Assembly: GCF_905171765.1 (NCBI RefSeq)
Contig: NC_053391.1
Coordinates: 268,016,771 to 268,080,770, forward strand
Direction: 5' to 3'
Length of the DNA: 64,000 nucleotides
DNA from: Bufo bufo
Lineage: Eukaryota > Chordata > Amphibia > Anura > Bufonidae
Positions 32,291-43,400 of this stretch are shown here, piece by piece; within the stretch, counting starts at the first letter, position 1; the number at the start of each line of letters is the position of its first letter. The notes below the pieces were generated by a model that was given only the letters and a program-made list of their open reading frames with translations, did no database searches and was not told where the DNA came from. A program made the position numbers and the translations under genes.

Positions 32291-33640
32291 CTTGCCGCTG
32301 GGTTCTGAATTGGCAGACCTCAATGTCTCCGGGGATAATTTTGGTACTGCCCAACATCTGGACCCAACCCTATCCGAGCGTCTTGGAAAATGTGTTAATA
32401 GTAGATGGTGAATCACAACAACCTGGGGCAGAGTCAGTGTTTCCCCATTTTGTGGTTCATCAAGATATGTTGTATCGGGTAAACCAACTACGGGATGAGC
32501 CTATTGAACAATTGGTGGTCCCCAAGGCTTATCGCAAGCTTGTGTTAGATCTAGCCCACCAACATGTTCTCGGGGGTCACCTGGGGCTGCAGAAAACTCA
32601 GGATCGTATTCTACAGCAGTTTTACTGGCCCAGCATATTCAAAGTAGAAGAGTTTTGTAAGTCTTGCCCAACCTGCCAGATAACTAGCCCCCAGCCACAT
32701 TTCCGTAGTCCCCTAGTACCTCTCCCGATTATCGAAGTATCGTTTGACTGAATAGCTATGGACCTCATAGGCCCAGTACCGAAGTTCGCCAGAGGGCATC
32801 AACACATCTTAGTCATTCTAGACTACGCCACTCGGTACCCAGAGGCAGTGCCACTGCAACATACCTCACCAAACTCATAGCTAAGGAGTTAATGGAGAGG
32901 TTTTCCCGAGTAGGACTACCTAAAGAGGTACTGACCGACCAAGGGACCCCTTTTATGTCCAAAGTGATGAGGGAACTCTGTAAGTTGCTACACATAAAAC
33001 AGCTACGGACGTCTGTTTACCATACCCAAACGGACAGTCTAGTAGAACGGTTTAACTAAACATTAAAAAATAAGTTGAAAAGGGTGGTGGCTAAAGATGG
33101 GAAGGACTGGGACCTCCTTCTGCCCTATCTCATGTTCGCAGTGCGAGAGGTACCCCAGGCCTCTACTGGGTTCTCGCCTTTCGAACTGCTATATAGCAGA
33201 CACCCTCGTGGTCTCTTGAACGAGGCCAAAGAGGCGTGGGAGCAACAACGCACTCCACATAAGTGTCATTGAGTACGTTAGCCAGATGCAAGATCGGATA
33301 GAGACAGTGTTGCCTCTTGTTAGGGAGCATATGGAGGCAGCTTAGCGAGCCCAGAGTCGGCTCTATAATTGGCAGGCTCGGGTCCGGATTTTTAAACCGG
33401 GTGATTGGGTTTTGGTTCTGTGCCGGCTGTGGACAGTAAGTTCCTGGCTAGGTGGCAGGGGCCCTACGAGGTACTTGAGAAAATTGGAGATGTAAACTAC
33501 AAATTACACCAGCCAGAGCGGCGAAAGCTGGAGCAGGTTTACCATGTGAATTTACTCAAACCGTGGAAAGATAGGGAAACCTGTACAGAAGACAGCCTCT
33601 CCTCTAAACAGACTCAGGAGGCCAGGGAATTCGTTAGTCG
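32291..33640 (+). pseudogene. Gmr1-like integrase
   Basis: The HHCC zinc domain is at about 32540-32690 (HQHVLGGHLGLQKTQDRILQ, CKSCPTCQ). The catalytic core has Asp in AMDLIGPVPKF, Asp in VLTDQGTPF and Glu in SLVERFN, with the usual HPQT-like region written HTQTD. A stop (tga, 32748-32750) precedes the core and others follow near 33056 and 33270. At 33430-33590 a GPY/F-like module is seen (FLARWQGPYEVLEKIGDVNY, VNLLKPW). This order is followed, not preceded, by reverse transcriptase. Confidence 0.88.
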
Positions 33641-34680
33641 GAACACTGATGTGTTCTCGGACCTCTCTGGACGCACTTCCATAATCCAGCATGACATTGT
33701 CACTGAGTCTCAGGCAAAAGTCTGATTAAAACCATACCGGGTACCCGAGGCTCTGTGACAAGCCATATCGGAGGAGGTGCATCTAATGTTGCAGCTAGAC
33801 GTCATTGAGGAGTCAAAAATTGAGTGGGCCAGTCCTATAGTATTGATACCCAAGCCGGATGGGACGTTGCGGTTTTGTAACGACTTTCGAAAACTTAACA
33901 AGGTTTCCAAACTTGATGCGTATCCCATGCCCTGTGGCTGAGCTCATCGAGAGGTTAGGACAAGCCCGGTAGTTTCTGTTTTGGCAATAGGTTTAGAAGA
34001 GACTAAGTACCTGGGGTATGTCATCAAACCCCAAGTGAACAAAATAGAGGCTATACGGAATTGGCCCCGACCTGTCATCACTAGGCAAATAAAGTAATTC
34101 CTGGGAATGGTGGGCTATTACATGAGGTTTGTTTCCCACTTTGCTACTTTAGCCGCGCCCTTGACAGGACTCTTGAAGGGACACAAGTCAACGATGGTTC
34201 GCTGGGATGATCTGGCGGAAGAGGTTTTCTCCGCTTTGAAGTCGGCCCTGTGCAGGTCCTCGGTTTTGGTGACGCCCAACTTCAAAAGGGAGTTTATAGT
34301 ACAGACTGATGCCTCCGAAGTAGGCCTCGGTGCTGTACTGTCCCAGGAAGTCAACGGGGAGGAGCATCCCGTTGTCTTCCTCAGCTGTAAGCTCACCCCA
34401 GCTTAGACTCTGTATAGTATAGTGGAGAGAGTGCCTGGCTATCAAGTGGGCACTAGAATCTCTTCGCTATTATTTATTGGGGAGAAAATACTCCTCTCTC
34501 AAGTGGATGAGCCAGGCCAAGGACAGAAATGCCCGGGGCACCTGATGGTTTCTCTCCCTACATAACTTTACGTTTTTGGTGGAACACAGGGCAGGCGAGT
34601 TACAAGGAAATGCGGATGCTCTGTCCCGGGTACACTGTCTGGCGTGTGTTCACCCCCTCAGGATTGAACAAAGGGGGAGG
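33641..34680 (+). pseudogene. Gmr1-like reverse transcriptase and RNase H, deleted
   Basis: The reverse transcriptase N-terminal part is clear: LQLDVIEESKIEWASPIVLI and PKPDGTLRFCNDFRKLNKVS with AYPMP. Around 33960-33985 the region with the YxDD catalytic box is deleted; the text resumes at GLEETKYLGYVI, FLGMVGYYMRFVSHFATLAA. RNase H follows with FIVQTDASEVGLGAVLSQ near 34300 and ADALSR-like NADALSRVH near 34610. Stops at 33722, 33759, 34095 and 34405. Confidence 0.88.
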
Positions 34681-34691
34681 GGGGGGGGGGA
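34670..34691 (+). other. Polypurine tract of the Gmr1-like element
   Basis: aaagggggaggggg and more G directly precede the 3' LTR TG. This is the expected priming site for plus-strand synthesis. Confidence 0.8.
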
Positions 34692-35125
34692 TGTGACACA
34701 GTGAGAGGTTTGGTCTGGGAAAACAGGTATTTTCCTCCCAGTGCTGTTGGGCTCATTTACAGCCAGGTGAGGTCAAATACCAGACCGGATTTTAAGTGCC
34801 GGTCCGGGTTTTGGCAGCACCTTGCTGTCCTTAAATAGCCATGTCTCTGTGTTGGGATCTTGGAGCCTTGTGTCTGATGAAGGCTTGCTACCTGTTTGGC
34901 GTGAAAGCAGGTTGGTGCTGCTATGAGCAAGGACTCTTTGAGGCAGAATTGCTGCATACTGTGAATTACCACCAACACCGCAAGGTGACTCTTTGCTTGA
35001 TTATGACTGCTTGCTTTGTCACTTGCCTAAAGTGTGAATAAAACGCTCAACTGTTTGATCCAAAGAACTTGTTGTTGCCTCTATACTGCGTCCGCTAATC
35101 CTGTCTACCAGAGCGAAATCCCATA
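34692..35125 (+). repeat. Gmr1-like element 3' LTR
   Basis: It is homologous to 26110-26546, with a 19-bp near-duplication (accagaccggattttaag) and a 16-bp deletion. It ends ccata rather than ccaca. Confidence 0.9.
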
Positions 35126-35414
35126 GTTGTCAGGAAGTGCATCCCTAAGGGTAAATGCACATGTTCAAGATTTATGTGCAAACAATCTGTACTTAAATCC
35201 ACAGGTGTTTGCAGGGAAATCTGTGCGGTCAATACACATTAATTGGTGCGGATTTTCCTCTCCCCATTGGACTGAATAAAGAAAACCCATTCAGGAAAAA
35301 TAAAATTAATTGACATGCTGCAGATTTTAAAATCTGCATCGTAAGTCAAAATCCGCACAGAAAAAATCTGCATTGTGTGCATGAGAATTTCAAATTCTCA
35401 TAGAATACAATATA

Positions 35415-36998
35415 CAGTGGATATAAAAAGTCTACACACCCCTGTTAAAATGTCAGGTTTCTGTGATGTAAAAAAATTAGACAAAGATAAATCATTTCAG
35501 ATCTTTTTCCACCTTTAATGTGACCTATAAACTGTACAACTCAATTGAAAAACAAACTGAAATCTTTTATGTAGAGGGAAGAAAAAATATAAAAATAAAA
35601 TAATATGGTTACGTAAGTGTGCACACCCTTAAACTAATACTTTGTTGAAGCACCTTTTCATTTTATTACAGCACTCAGTCTTTTTGGGTATGGCACATTT
35701 TGACTTGGCAAGATTTGCCCACTCTTCTCTGCAAAAACACCCCAAATCTGTCAGATTGCGAGGGCATCTCCTGTGCACAGCCCTCTTCAGATCACCCCAC
35801 AGATTTTCAATCGGATTCAGGTCTGGGCTATGGTTGGGCCATTCCAAAACTTTAATCTTCTTCTGGTGAAGCCATTCCTTTGTTGATTTGGATGTATGCT
35901 TTGGGTTGTTGTCATGCTGAAAGATGAAGTTCCTCTTCATGTTCAGCTTTCTAGCAGAAGCCTGAAGGTTTTGTGCCAATATTCACTGGTATTTGGAACT
36001 GTTCAAAATTCCCTCTAGCTTAACTAAGGCCCTATTTCCAGCTGAAGAAAAATAGCCCCAAAGCATGATGCTGCCACCACCATGCTTCACTGTGGGTATG
36101 GTGTTCTTTTGGTGATGTGCAATGTTGTTTTTGCGCCAAACATATCTTTTGGAATTATGGCCAAAAAGGTCAACCTTGGTTTCATCAGACCATAACACCT
36201 TTTCCCACATGCTTTTGGGAGACTTCAGATGTGTTTTTGCAAAATGTAGCCTGGCTTGGATGTTTTTCTTCGTGAGAAAAGGCTTTCGTCTTGCCACTCT
36301 ACCCCATAGCCCAGACATATGAAGAATACGGGAGATTGTTGTCACATGTACCACACAGCCAGTATTTGCCAGATATTCCTGCAGCTCCTTTAATGTTGCT
36401 GTAGGCCTCTTGGTAGCCTCCCAGACCAGTTTTCTTCTCGTCTTTTCATCAATTTTGGAGGGACGTCCAGTTCTTGGTAATGTCACTGTTGTGCGATATT
36501 TTCTCCACTTGATGATGTCTTCACTGTGTTCCATGGTATATCTAATGCCTTGGAAATTCTTTTGTACCCTTCTCCTGACTGATACCTTTTAACAATGAGA
36601 TCCCTCTGATGCTTTGGAAGCTCTCTGTGGACAATGGCTTTTGCTGTGGGATGTGACTAAGAAAATTTCAGGAAAGACCAACTAGAGCAGCTGAACTTTA
36701 TTTGGGGTTAATCAGAGGTACTTTAAATGATGGCAGGTGTATGCTGACTCCTATTTAACATGATTTTGAATGTGATTGCTTAATTCTGAACACAGCTACA
36801 AACCCCAGTTATAAGAGGGTGTGTTTTGTTTTCTTCCTTCCACCTAAAAGATTTCAGTTTGTTTTTCAATTGAGTGGTACAGTTTATAGGTCACATTAAA
36901 GGTGGAAAAAGTTCTGAAATTATTTCTTTGTCTAATTTTTTTTACATCACAGAAACCTGACATTTTAACAGGGGTGTGTAGACTTTTTATATCCACTG
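35415..36998 (-). mobile_element. Tc1 transposon
   Basis: TA flanks at 35413-35414 and 36999-37000. The terminal repeats begin cagtggatataaaaagtcta on both sides and stay similar for about 170 bp. It carries one transposase gene on the minus strand. The length, 1,584 bp, is normal for Tc1. Confidence 0.93.
35629..36640 (-). pseudogene. Tc1 transposase, lightly broken
   Basis: The helix-turn-helix N-terminus ([20 protein letters not shown]) lies at 36560-36640 in one frame; a frameshift near 36530 leads to the main frame ([18 protein letters not shown]). The catalytic residues are Asp in [12 protein letters not shown], Asp in [11 protein letters not shown] and Glu in [14 protein letters not shown] single in-frame TGA at 35983-35985 follows SSKYQ; the frame then continues [14 protein letters not shown] to the end. 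So one stop and one frameshift separate this from an intact enzyme. Confidence 0.92.
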
Positions 36999-37082
36999 TA
37001 CATGACCTACGGTGCAGATTTTCCGCATGCAAATTCGCGTGTAAAATCCAGAAGCAATCCTGATCGTGGGCATTTACCCTAG

Positions 37083-38440
37083 CAACTAGTCCGTCTTCAG
37101 TTACACAATATTTGTGGAGAAAGTTTTCAACTTCAGTCTTTTGGTCATAATATCTGTATCTGTCATTCAAAATCCCTTGATTAGGTTGCTTTTCATAATA
37201 GGCTATAAAATTGATGTGACCTGAACATTTTAATGTATTAAAATATCTCCATTCCTTCTCTTCACCTACCCACTGTCATTAATCATGCTGTAAAATTTTT
37301 GTCAACTGAAAAGTACAGTTTCAGCATTAACTGAACAGTGAGGTGAATAGGGCCCTATTGAAGGATGCTGCTTTTATCTTTAAAGAGAATCTGTTGTCTC
37401 TTTCCCCGCTGGATTTTACTGTTTTTTTTCTATTATGCTATCTAATCAGTGCTCTGGTTCAATCCCGGTTGGTAACTCAGCACAGGTGACTTGTCAGTAC
37501 ATGGCCGTAGCAACGTATGAAGTGCTGAAACTAACAACACCAATTGCTCTGGACTGTGGGGTGAGGGTGGGCTAGGAAGAAAAAAAAAAAACGCACCTAC
37601 CACTAAATTTGTGCAGCTACAGTTGGAAGAGATAACTGTTCTTCTTTAAAGGAGTTTTGTGACTAAAGACATAGCATATCCACACATATGTTCAGCTCTC
37701 CTTTTTTCCTCCTGATTGTGGCTGCCTTGGACTGCTAAATCGTTGTCACAGGACCACAGTTCTCCCAGTAGGCAACTTGTAAAAAAAATTTGCTCTGTAT
37801 TGTAAACTGGAATGCAGATGGTGCATAGTGGCTAATATAGGTTACAAAAAGAGCAAGCCTATACAAGTTATATGTGAGTGCTTAACCATGAGATGCTCCC
37901 ATGATCTTTCTCTTATGTCTCCATCCTTTCTTACTTTGGCAGAAACCAGCTAGGCGAGCTGTGATTGCCCTGAACTGTCCATCTGAGGTCAGATTAGTTG
38001 GGAAGTATGGTACACATTTAAATAGCATTGGAGTAAAGATTGATGACTTCTAGTAACATTTGGTAAAAAAATATAGAAACTGTATAATAGATGGGAACAG
38101 AGCACTTGTGGGGGAAATTTAGTTACTGGCCTCTCCATCTCCACATACAATAGTTTTTGTTTACAACAGTCATAGAAAATGACAGTGGGAATAAGATTTG
38201 GGAAACTTGGCATACAACTTTATTGTTCTAAGGTGTGAGATCCCCTGCATGTTTTGACACATTCTAAAAATTTTAATATTAATAAAATATAACCTGAGTG
38301 CAATAGATTCTTTTAACTATCCGATTTTAAAATTAGAACAAAATGCCACATTTTTGCATCTTAGTATAAACAAATGTGACATTAACATAGCAGTATAATT
38401 TCTAAGGCTGAAAAAAGACATACGTCCATCCAGTTTAGCC
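37083..38440 (+). other. Non-coding sequence, no feature recognised
   Basis: AT-rich sequence with a short repeat fragment starting aaagagaatctgttgtctc at 37381 and a poly-A run at 37580-37591. I searched here for the last PARL exon and did not see it. Confidence 0.45.
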
Positions 38441-38676
38441 TGTTCCCTGCAAAGTTCATGCAAAGTTGCAGAACTGCGGTCCTAGGTTCGAATCCGACCA
38501 AGGACAACATCTGCATGAAGTTTATATGTTCTCCCTGTGTTTGTGTGAGTTTCCTCCGGGTACTCTGGTTTCCTCCCTCACTCCAAAGACATACTGATAG
38601 GGAACCTAATTGGGGACAGCTTAATGCTAATGTCTGTAAAGCGCTGTGGAATATAGTAGCGCTATATAAGTACATA
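38441..38676 (+). mobile_element. V-SINE-like retroposon
   Basis: A tRNA-type B box ggttcgaatcc is at 38485-38495. Next comes the conserved vertebrate V-SINE core: ctgcatgaagtttatatgtt, ctccctgtgtttgtgtgagt and ttcctccgggtactctggtt. The LINE-like tail aaagcgctgtggaatatag then gcgctatataag ends it. The A box is degenerate, so it is a copy of an RNA polymerase III-derived element and not a tRNA gene. Confidence 0.75.
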
Positions 38677-39346
38677 GAAAAATATCAAAAAATCCACAGG
38701 AAGGAGAAAAATCCCATCATTTAGAAGCCAATTTTCCTCAAGAAAAATCTAGACTCCAGTCAGGCAATCAAAATAACTTCCTGGATCAAAATCCCTTCTC
38801 AAGAATTCTAGTAACTATAACCTTTAATAATAATAATAATATACTCAAGAAATGCATCCAGGCCTCTTTTTAGCTGTTTTAGTAAGTTTTTAGCATCACA
38901 GCCTTTTCTGGACGAGAGTTTTTTTTTGCACTTACAGTAAAGAATCCACTTCTATGCTGAAGGAGGAACGTTCTTTCCTCTAGATCTAAAGGATGTGCCT
39001 GTTATGTCAGCGGCTTAGGCCTGTTGCTGCCTCTCTGTTTTTATTAGGAACTTTACTTATTTAACTACTACTACTCCTATTTTTGCCTTTAATACCACAC
39101 CCCTCCTCTCCTTGCTGTGTGTGGAGCTGCACAGCTGCTTCTATTTGTTATTTATCTTCTTCTATAACACTGTGCTGCTGACCTCATTCCCTTGCCTGAG
39201 CAATTAGGTTCTTACAGTACTAGTTCCATGATAAGGTGTTTGTTCTTAGTTGTCTGCCCATGTACTGATCTGTTAAAGCAGTTACTGCAGCCTTAACCTT
39301 GGACCTGTTTCTTGTGTTTCTGCCTGCGCCTACCTGGGGCTGTTAC
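38677..39346 (+). other. Non-coding sequence with short AAT repeat
   Basis: I see only an (aat)n microsatellite at 38826-38842 and no coding or transposon signal. Confidence 0.45.
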
Positions 39347-39618
39347 TGAGTATGAGTTTTGACAACACAATAGAGGAATGGGGAACCCGCGCTGACTATA
39401 TAAGATTCCACTAGACATATAATAACTCAGTAATTGCGCTGTAGCGGTGTCTTCAGCTCCGTCCTTCTCCTGCGCGCGGCTCCGGCTGGTAGCGCGCACA
39501 CGAAGGGAAAGTTGTGCTGTGGATAACCAAAGAGAGCGGACCTTCAGTGTGACGCTGTTGTCTACGGGTGCCTCCTTGGTACACACTTCCTCCTTGGAGG
39601 AAGTGTGTGTACCAAAGA

Positions 39619-39820
39619 ATTTCATGATTTTCCTATTCTATGACGTAAAGTCATGATTTTATGAAGGACACGGAGGCGAGTATTGCTTATCTCTCTCTTT
39701 ACTGAATTTACCATAGCAGCAAAGAAAAACATTGAGGACACAGAAACCATGGCAACAGCCCCTCCCCTCAGTCCCAGTGTATATATGGAGTCTTCCCACT
39801 GGGATCCTCCTCTTTCTTTG
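39619..39820 (-). repeat. Second DIRS 3' inverted terminal repeat
   Basis: The inner part (cagcaaagaaaaacattgag, acagcccctcccctcagtcc, cactgggatcctcctctttc) is inverted at 46509-46620. The outer part carries gacgtaaagtcatgatttta, which is repeated in the internal complementary region. Confidence 0.85.
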
Positions 39821-40114
39821 TGTACTGCCAGCATCCGAAACTGAGTCCAACTTGGTGAATGAACATCTTCTTGGCGAAAAACAACCGGTACGACTGGAAA
39901 ACTTTAGTCGGTGACTCTCCTAACTGTAACAACAACATTGTGTACGAGGAAGAACGGACCTCGGAATCAAAGAAACGCTGGAGCATGCTCTCCAAGGCAT
40001 GACATCTTCAACTTATGGAAAAATGTTCAATAAAGAAACATTGAGAAGCCAACAGGGATCATCATCACACATAAACATCGTTTATGTGGAGGGGGGGCAA
40101 GTAAGAGGGGTGGG

Positions 40115-40213
40115 GCAATACTCGCCTCTGTGTCCTTCATAAAATCATGACTTTACGTCATGGAATAGGAAAATCATGAAATTTCATATCAGGACACGGA
40201 GGCTCCTATTGCA
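40115..40213 (-). repeat. Second DIRS internal complementary region
   Basis: gcaatactcgcctctgtgtc through ttacgtcatggaatagg is complementary to the left end. aggacacggaggctcctatt is complementary to the right end at 46640-46670. The join is at aaatttcat. Confidence 0.85.
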
Positions 40214-40216
40214 AGT

Positions 40217-41700
40217 TTAAAGTTGAGCCACCACAGAAGAGAAAGCATGAGACGGTGGTCGAAAATAGAATTCTTGGAAGGTGGAGACCCTAGACCAATC
40301 TGCCAATTTCAAGACGTCCTCCAAATGAGCTCCAGAAACTGTCATGGAAGTGGCTGCCGTGCTCCGAACTGAGTGCACGGTGAAAATAAAAGTATCAATC
40401 CCAGAGAGGGACAAGATCCACTTAACCCACCGTGAGACCCTTGAGGAGGCCGGACTGCGCCGGCGATATGTGTTGGGCGTTACTCATCTACTCAGGTCCA
40501 CTGCACCAGCTGCTTATACAGGTATTGGCTCTTGTTACTTGACCTCATTGTGGTCTGCTTTTATTCATTAGTGGCCTTACCTTATCGGACATTATCTCTA
40601 TGTTGTTTATAGGTGCATATTTTGTATAGCTGGGTTATATTGCATGTCCCTATTCAGTGGACGTTCAGTGGACTCTGTATGTGTCGGTGATACCCATTTT
40701 TACACCGACACGCTGTTCATATTGTATACAATTTTTAAAATGTGTGTTTGTTGGTGTGTTTAATAAACTTTATATATATTTTATTACTTGGCTATTGTCG
40801 GATGTGCATGTATAGGGTGGTTCTTGTGACTCTCTCTTGGGTCAGGCGTATTTTGTACAATTTTTCACCACCCTTTTGCACTCTCAGGATTATTTATATA
40901 TATATATATATTTATTGGTGTGCCCCCTATTTTCAGATTTACCACCGTGAGAGCGTAACGCTGGCAACAGGGGTGAAGGGCCTGCGGAAAGAAATAAACT
41001 GGTGAGGGAAAACTGAAGAACGCAAGTTGAACGTGCACAATTCGTATTCCTGCAGGCAAGCCACTGGACACAACTGTGGTGAAGAGGGGAAAACAGGATA
41101 AGACACCGAACGGATGTTGGTTTTTGTACAACGGGAGATGTTAAACGTAACCCCCTCCGGAGTAAACGAACGGGCGTCATGGTCTAAGGCCCGTACATCC
41201 GACACTCTTTTGCAAGAAATCAGACAAAACAAGGTGACCAGCTTCGCTGATAACTGTCGCAACGACAATTGTCCGTTAGACGGCCAGTTAACGAAAAGAT
41301 TTAGGACAGTTGACACATCCCAATCGCGGAGAAACGAGGTCTCGGTGGATGGGAGAGACGAGAGCTTCGGAGCAGTCTACAGACCAGAGGGTGCTGCCCC
41401 GCTGGACACCCATCAAAACTACAATGTATAGAAGAGATTGCGGATCTGTAAAGATTAATAGTGCGGTACGCTTTACCATCTTCGAACAAGGACGACAGAA
41501 AAAGCAATACTGCAGTTACAGGTGCCTCAACGGGATACAGATCCCGAGCGAAGCACCAACGAGTCCAAGTGTCCCAGGCTGCTCGATAGGCTCGTCTAGT
41601 TCTGGGAGCCCATGCACTCTCCAGTAAGAATCTAGTCGTCTCCGAAACGCCCGAGACGTCCCAGGGACCCCCGACACCCTGCAGGCAAGGAGTTGCAAGA
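40217..41700 (-). pseudogene. Second DIRS tyrosine recombinase
   Basis: Minus strand. The N-terminal part (ESAWAPRTRRAYRAAWDTW, TINLYRSAISSIH) is at 41700-41330. The first catalytic Arg is in CKRVSDVRALD (about 41190). After a 504-bp insertion the frame resumes with the H-x-x-R box HSVRSTAA, LKLADWSRVSTFQEFYF with Trp and the catalytic Tyr near 40265. Apart from the insertion, one frame change near 41310 is visible. The Tyr is preserved here, unlike in the first DIRS. Confidence 0.85.
40438..40941 (+). mobile_element. 504-bp insertion with degenerate hammerhead-like start
   Basis: ccaccgtgaga occurs at 40427-40437 and 40942-40952, an 11-bp duplication, and the recombinase frame rejoins at SRWVKW when the insert is ignored. 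Right after the left duplication comes ttgaggaggccggactgcg and ccggcgatatgtgtt. This resembles CUGANGA, a GCCGG/CCGGC stem and a damaged GAAAC core. A (ta)n tract is at 40894-40912. Position, duplication length and motif fit a Penelope-type terminal fragment. Confidence 0.6.
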
Positions 41701-41715
41701 CTCCTTCCTGAAGTA

Positions 41716-42652
41716 GAAAAAGTAGTATAGACAAACCGCTCACTCCCCTTACAATTCTGGATTGGGTGCTCTAGTCTCAAATTGATTCACTCAAATCAAC
41801 AAAAGCGTAATGGAAAATATATATATTATGAGACTGGCACTCCCTCGCATGGAAATAGAGCAATAATAGTGGTGTTGATACACAATATTTAATTGGCACA
41901 ATATATTAAAATACAATGTTACAATACAATGTTAAAATACTTAACAGTCGCTGCAGCGGACATACAATGACAATATCAATCCCTAAAAATACCTAAAATC
42001 TAAAACTTCAAAAAAAAATCAAAAATAGTCCAAAAAGAAGGGGACCATACGTCCTGGATGTGCAAAATATCGCAAGCCAAAAGTGTCAGTCTATTCCTTA
42101 TAATAGTATTGGCATTTCTTTCTTATGTGCAATATAACATGAAAATCCATGCAAGGCGCTATAAATATTCGATAAAGTATCCAATCGGACACAAAGTTTT
42201 TACTCACAGGTGAATGTCGATTATACTGCAGTCACAATATTCGATCCTTTTGATTTTTACTCACGGTATTTGTTCATATTCCCGTGGTTCTCAGTGTTTA
42301 GCGTCCCACCTGGTTCGTTCGTCACTGGTCTCTCTCGATCGTTATCCACAAATCTCGTATCTGGTCATACGATCAGGGTGTAATATCGCGAGAGGCACAT
42401 TATACTTGTACTGACCAGTTTGAATAGCTGAAATTTCGGATCTTTGTCTTTGGAGCGCTCCGATTCTTTTATATGTATCCGGATATTAATAAACGAACTT
42501 CCAGTGGGGGTCTCTTGTCGGGGATGTCTTTTGAAAAGCACCAAACGCGTTTCGGGGATCTCCTTTCCCCTTCCTCAGTCGCTGCAGTGTGTATCAACAC
42601 CACTATTATTGCTCTATTTCCACGCGAGGGAGTGCCAGTCTCATAATATATA
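41716..42652 (-). mobile_element. 937-bp Penelope-like insertion with inverted arms
   Basis: tccttcctgaagta is repeated at 41702-41715 and 42653-42666, a 14-bp duplication, and the DIRS frame resumes at VTSGRS. The arms at about 41818-41885 and 42592-42652 are inverted (gagactggcactccctcgc, gaaatagagcaataatagtg, gtgttgatacaca). A hammerhead-like core lies on the minus strand at 42545-42582. No protein coding. Confidence 0.65.
42545..42582 (-). ncRNA. Hammerhead-ribozyme-like motif
   Basis: On the minus strand: ctgagga (CUGANGA), a stem of ggggaaaggagatcccc, then gaaac, gc and gtt. A15.1-U16.1 and C15.2-G16.2 could pair to give a two-base-pair stem III, with GUU as the cleavage triplet. One unpaired A precedes stem II, and stem I is weak. 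The core fits Penelope-type hammerheads; activity is inferred, not shown. Confidence 0.5.
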
Positions 42653-42766
42653 TCCTTCCTGAAGTAACTGGTGAAGCTGACCCGCTGGCCCTCTGAGAAA
42701 GTAAGGGTGAGTGGGCAGGAGGGCCGGCTCGTCGATGAGCAGCTCTAACAGGTGGGGGAACCAGGA

Positions 42767-43400
42767 CTAGGACCTCCAAAAGGGTAGAATCAAAACCAGT
42801 TCGGCTGATTGCCCGGGAATCTGGAGTAGAACCCTCGGAATCAGCGCGAACGGCGGGAACGCATACATAAGGGACCCTGACCACTGCTGGAGGAAAGCGT
42901 CCACCGCTTCCGCTTCTGGGTCCGGTCGCCAGCTGAAAAATCTGGGTAGTTGTGCGTTCAATCGTGATTCGAAGAGGTCGATAGAGAAGGGGCCCCATCG
43001 GGATGAAACAGCAGAGAAAATTGTCACATCTAATTTCCAATCGCTGGAGTCGGACATGAAACGCGAGCTCCAGTCTGCCCGAATATTGTGGAGGCCCGGG
43101 AGGTATTCCGCGACAAGAAATCTTTCGCTGAGTGTGTCAGTATGGAGGAACGCGTGCCGCCCATGCAATTGACGTATCGGACCGCCGACACATTGTCCAT
43201 ACGGAGCCTGATACAGGCCCTGACTGTGCCGTTGACAAAGCTCTGTATCGCCAAAGATCCCGCCAGGAGCTCCAAGGCGTTGATGTGGAGTCGTGATTCG
43301 TCCAAAGACCAAGGGCTTCCGGTGGAGACGCCGTTGCAATGAGCCCCCCGAAGATCGCCCTGCCATTCCACACCGAGAGATTGTGGATCCACCACATCAA
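42767..43400 (-). pseudogene. Second DIRS RNase H end and methyltransferase-like domain
   Basis: RNase H traces (HINALELLAGSL, RLRMDNVSAVRYV in another frame at 43140-43290) are followed by GPFSIDLFESRLNAQLPRFF and YAFPPFALIPRVLLQIPG, ending LILPFW. This is the DIRS methyltransferase-like domain. A frameshift separates it from the reverse transcriptase frame. Confidence 0.82.

Larger units (their letters stand above)
26110..35125 (+). mobile_element. Gmr1-like Ty3 LTR retrotransposon, doubly interrupted
   Basis: LTRs lie at 26110-26546 and 34692-35125, flanked by gttg at 26106-26109 and 35126-35129. The internal order is gag with a SCAN-like capsid and zinc knuckle, protease, integrase, then reverse transcriptase and RNase H, followed by a G-rich polypurine tract. 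Integrase ahead of reverse transcriptase in a Ty3-type element is the mark of the Gmr1 group of deuterostomes. Without a hAT MITE (27193-28229) and a second LTR element (29105-32285), the element would be about 4.8 kb. Stops, frameshifts and deletions make it inactive. Confidence 0.88.
35145..37082. mobile_element. MITE split by a Tc1 element
   Basis: The left end ctaagggtaaatgcacatg and right end cgtgggcatttaccctag are inverted (ctagggtaaatgcccacg). The two pieces, 35145-35412 and 37001-37082, form one roughly 350-bp non-coding unit rich in aaaatctgca and aatccgcac blocks. The Tc1 copy entered at a TA. Confidence 0.65.

Noticed and set aside
38485..38495. tRNA gene from the ggttcgaatcc box
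   Set aside because: No cloverleaf or anticodon arm; the downstream core is V-SINE-like.
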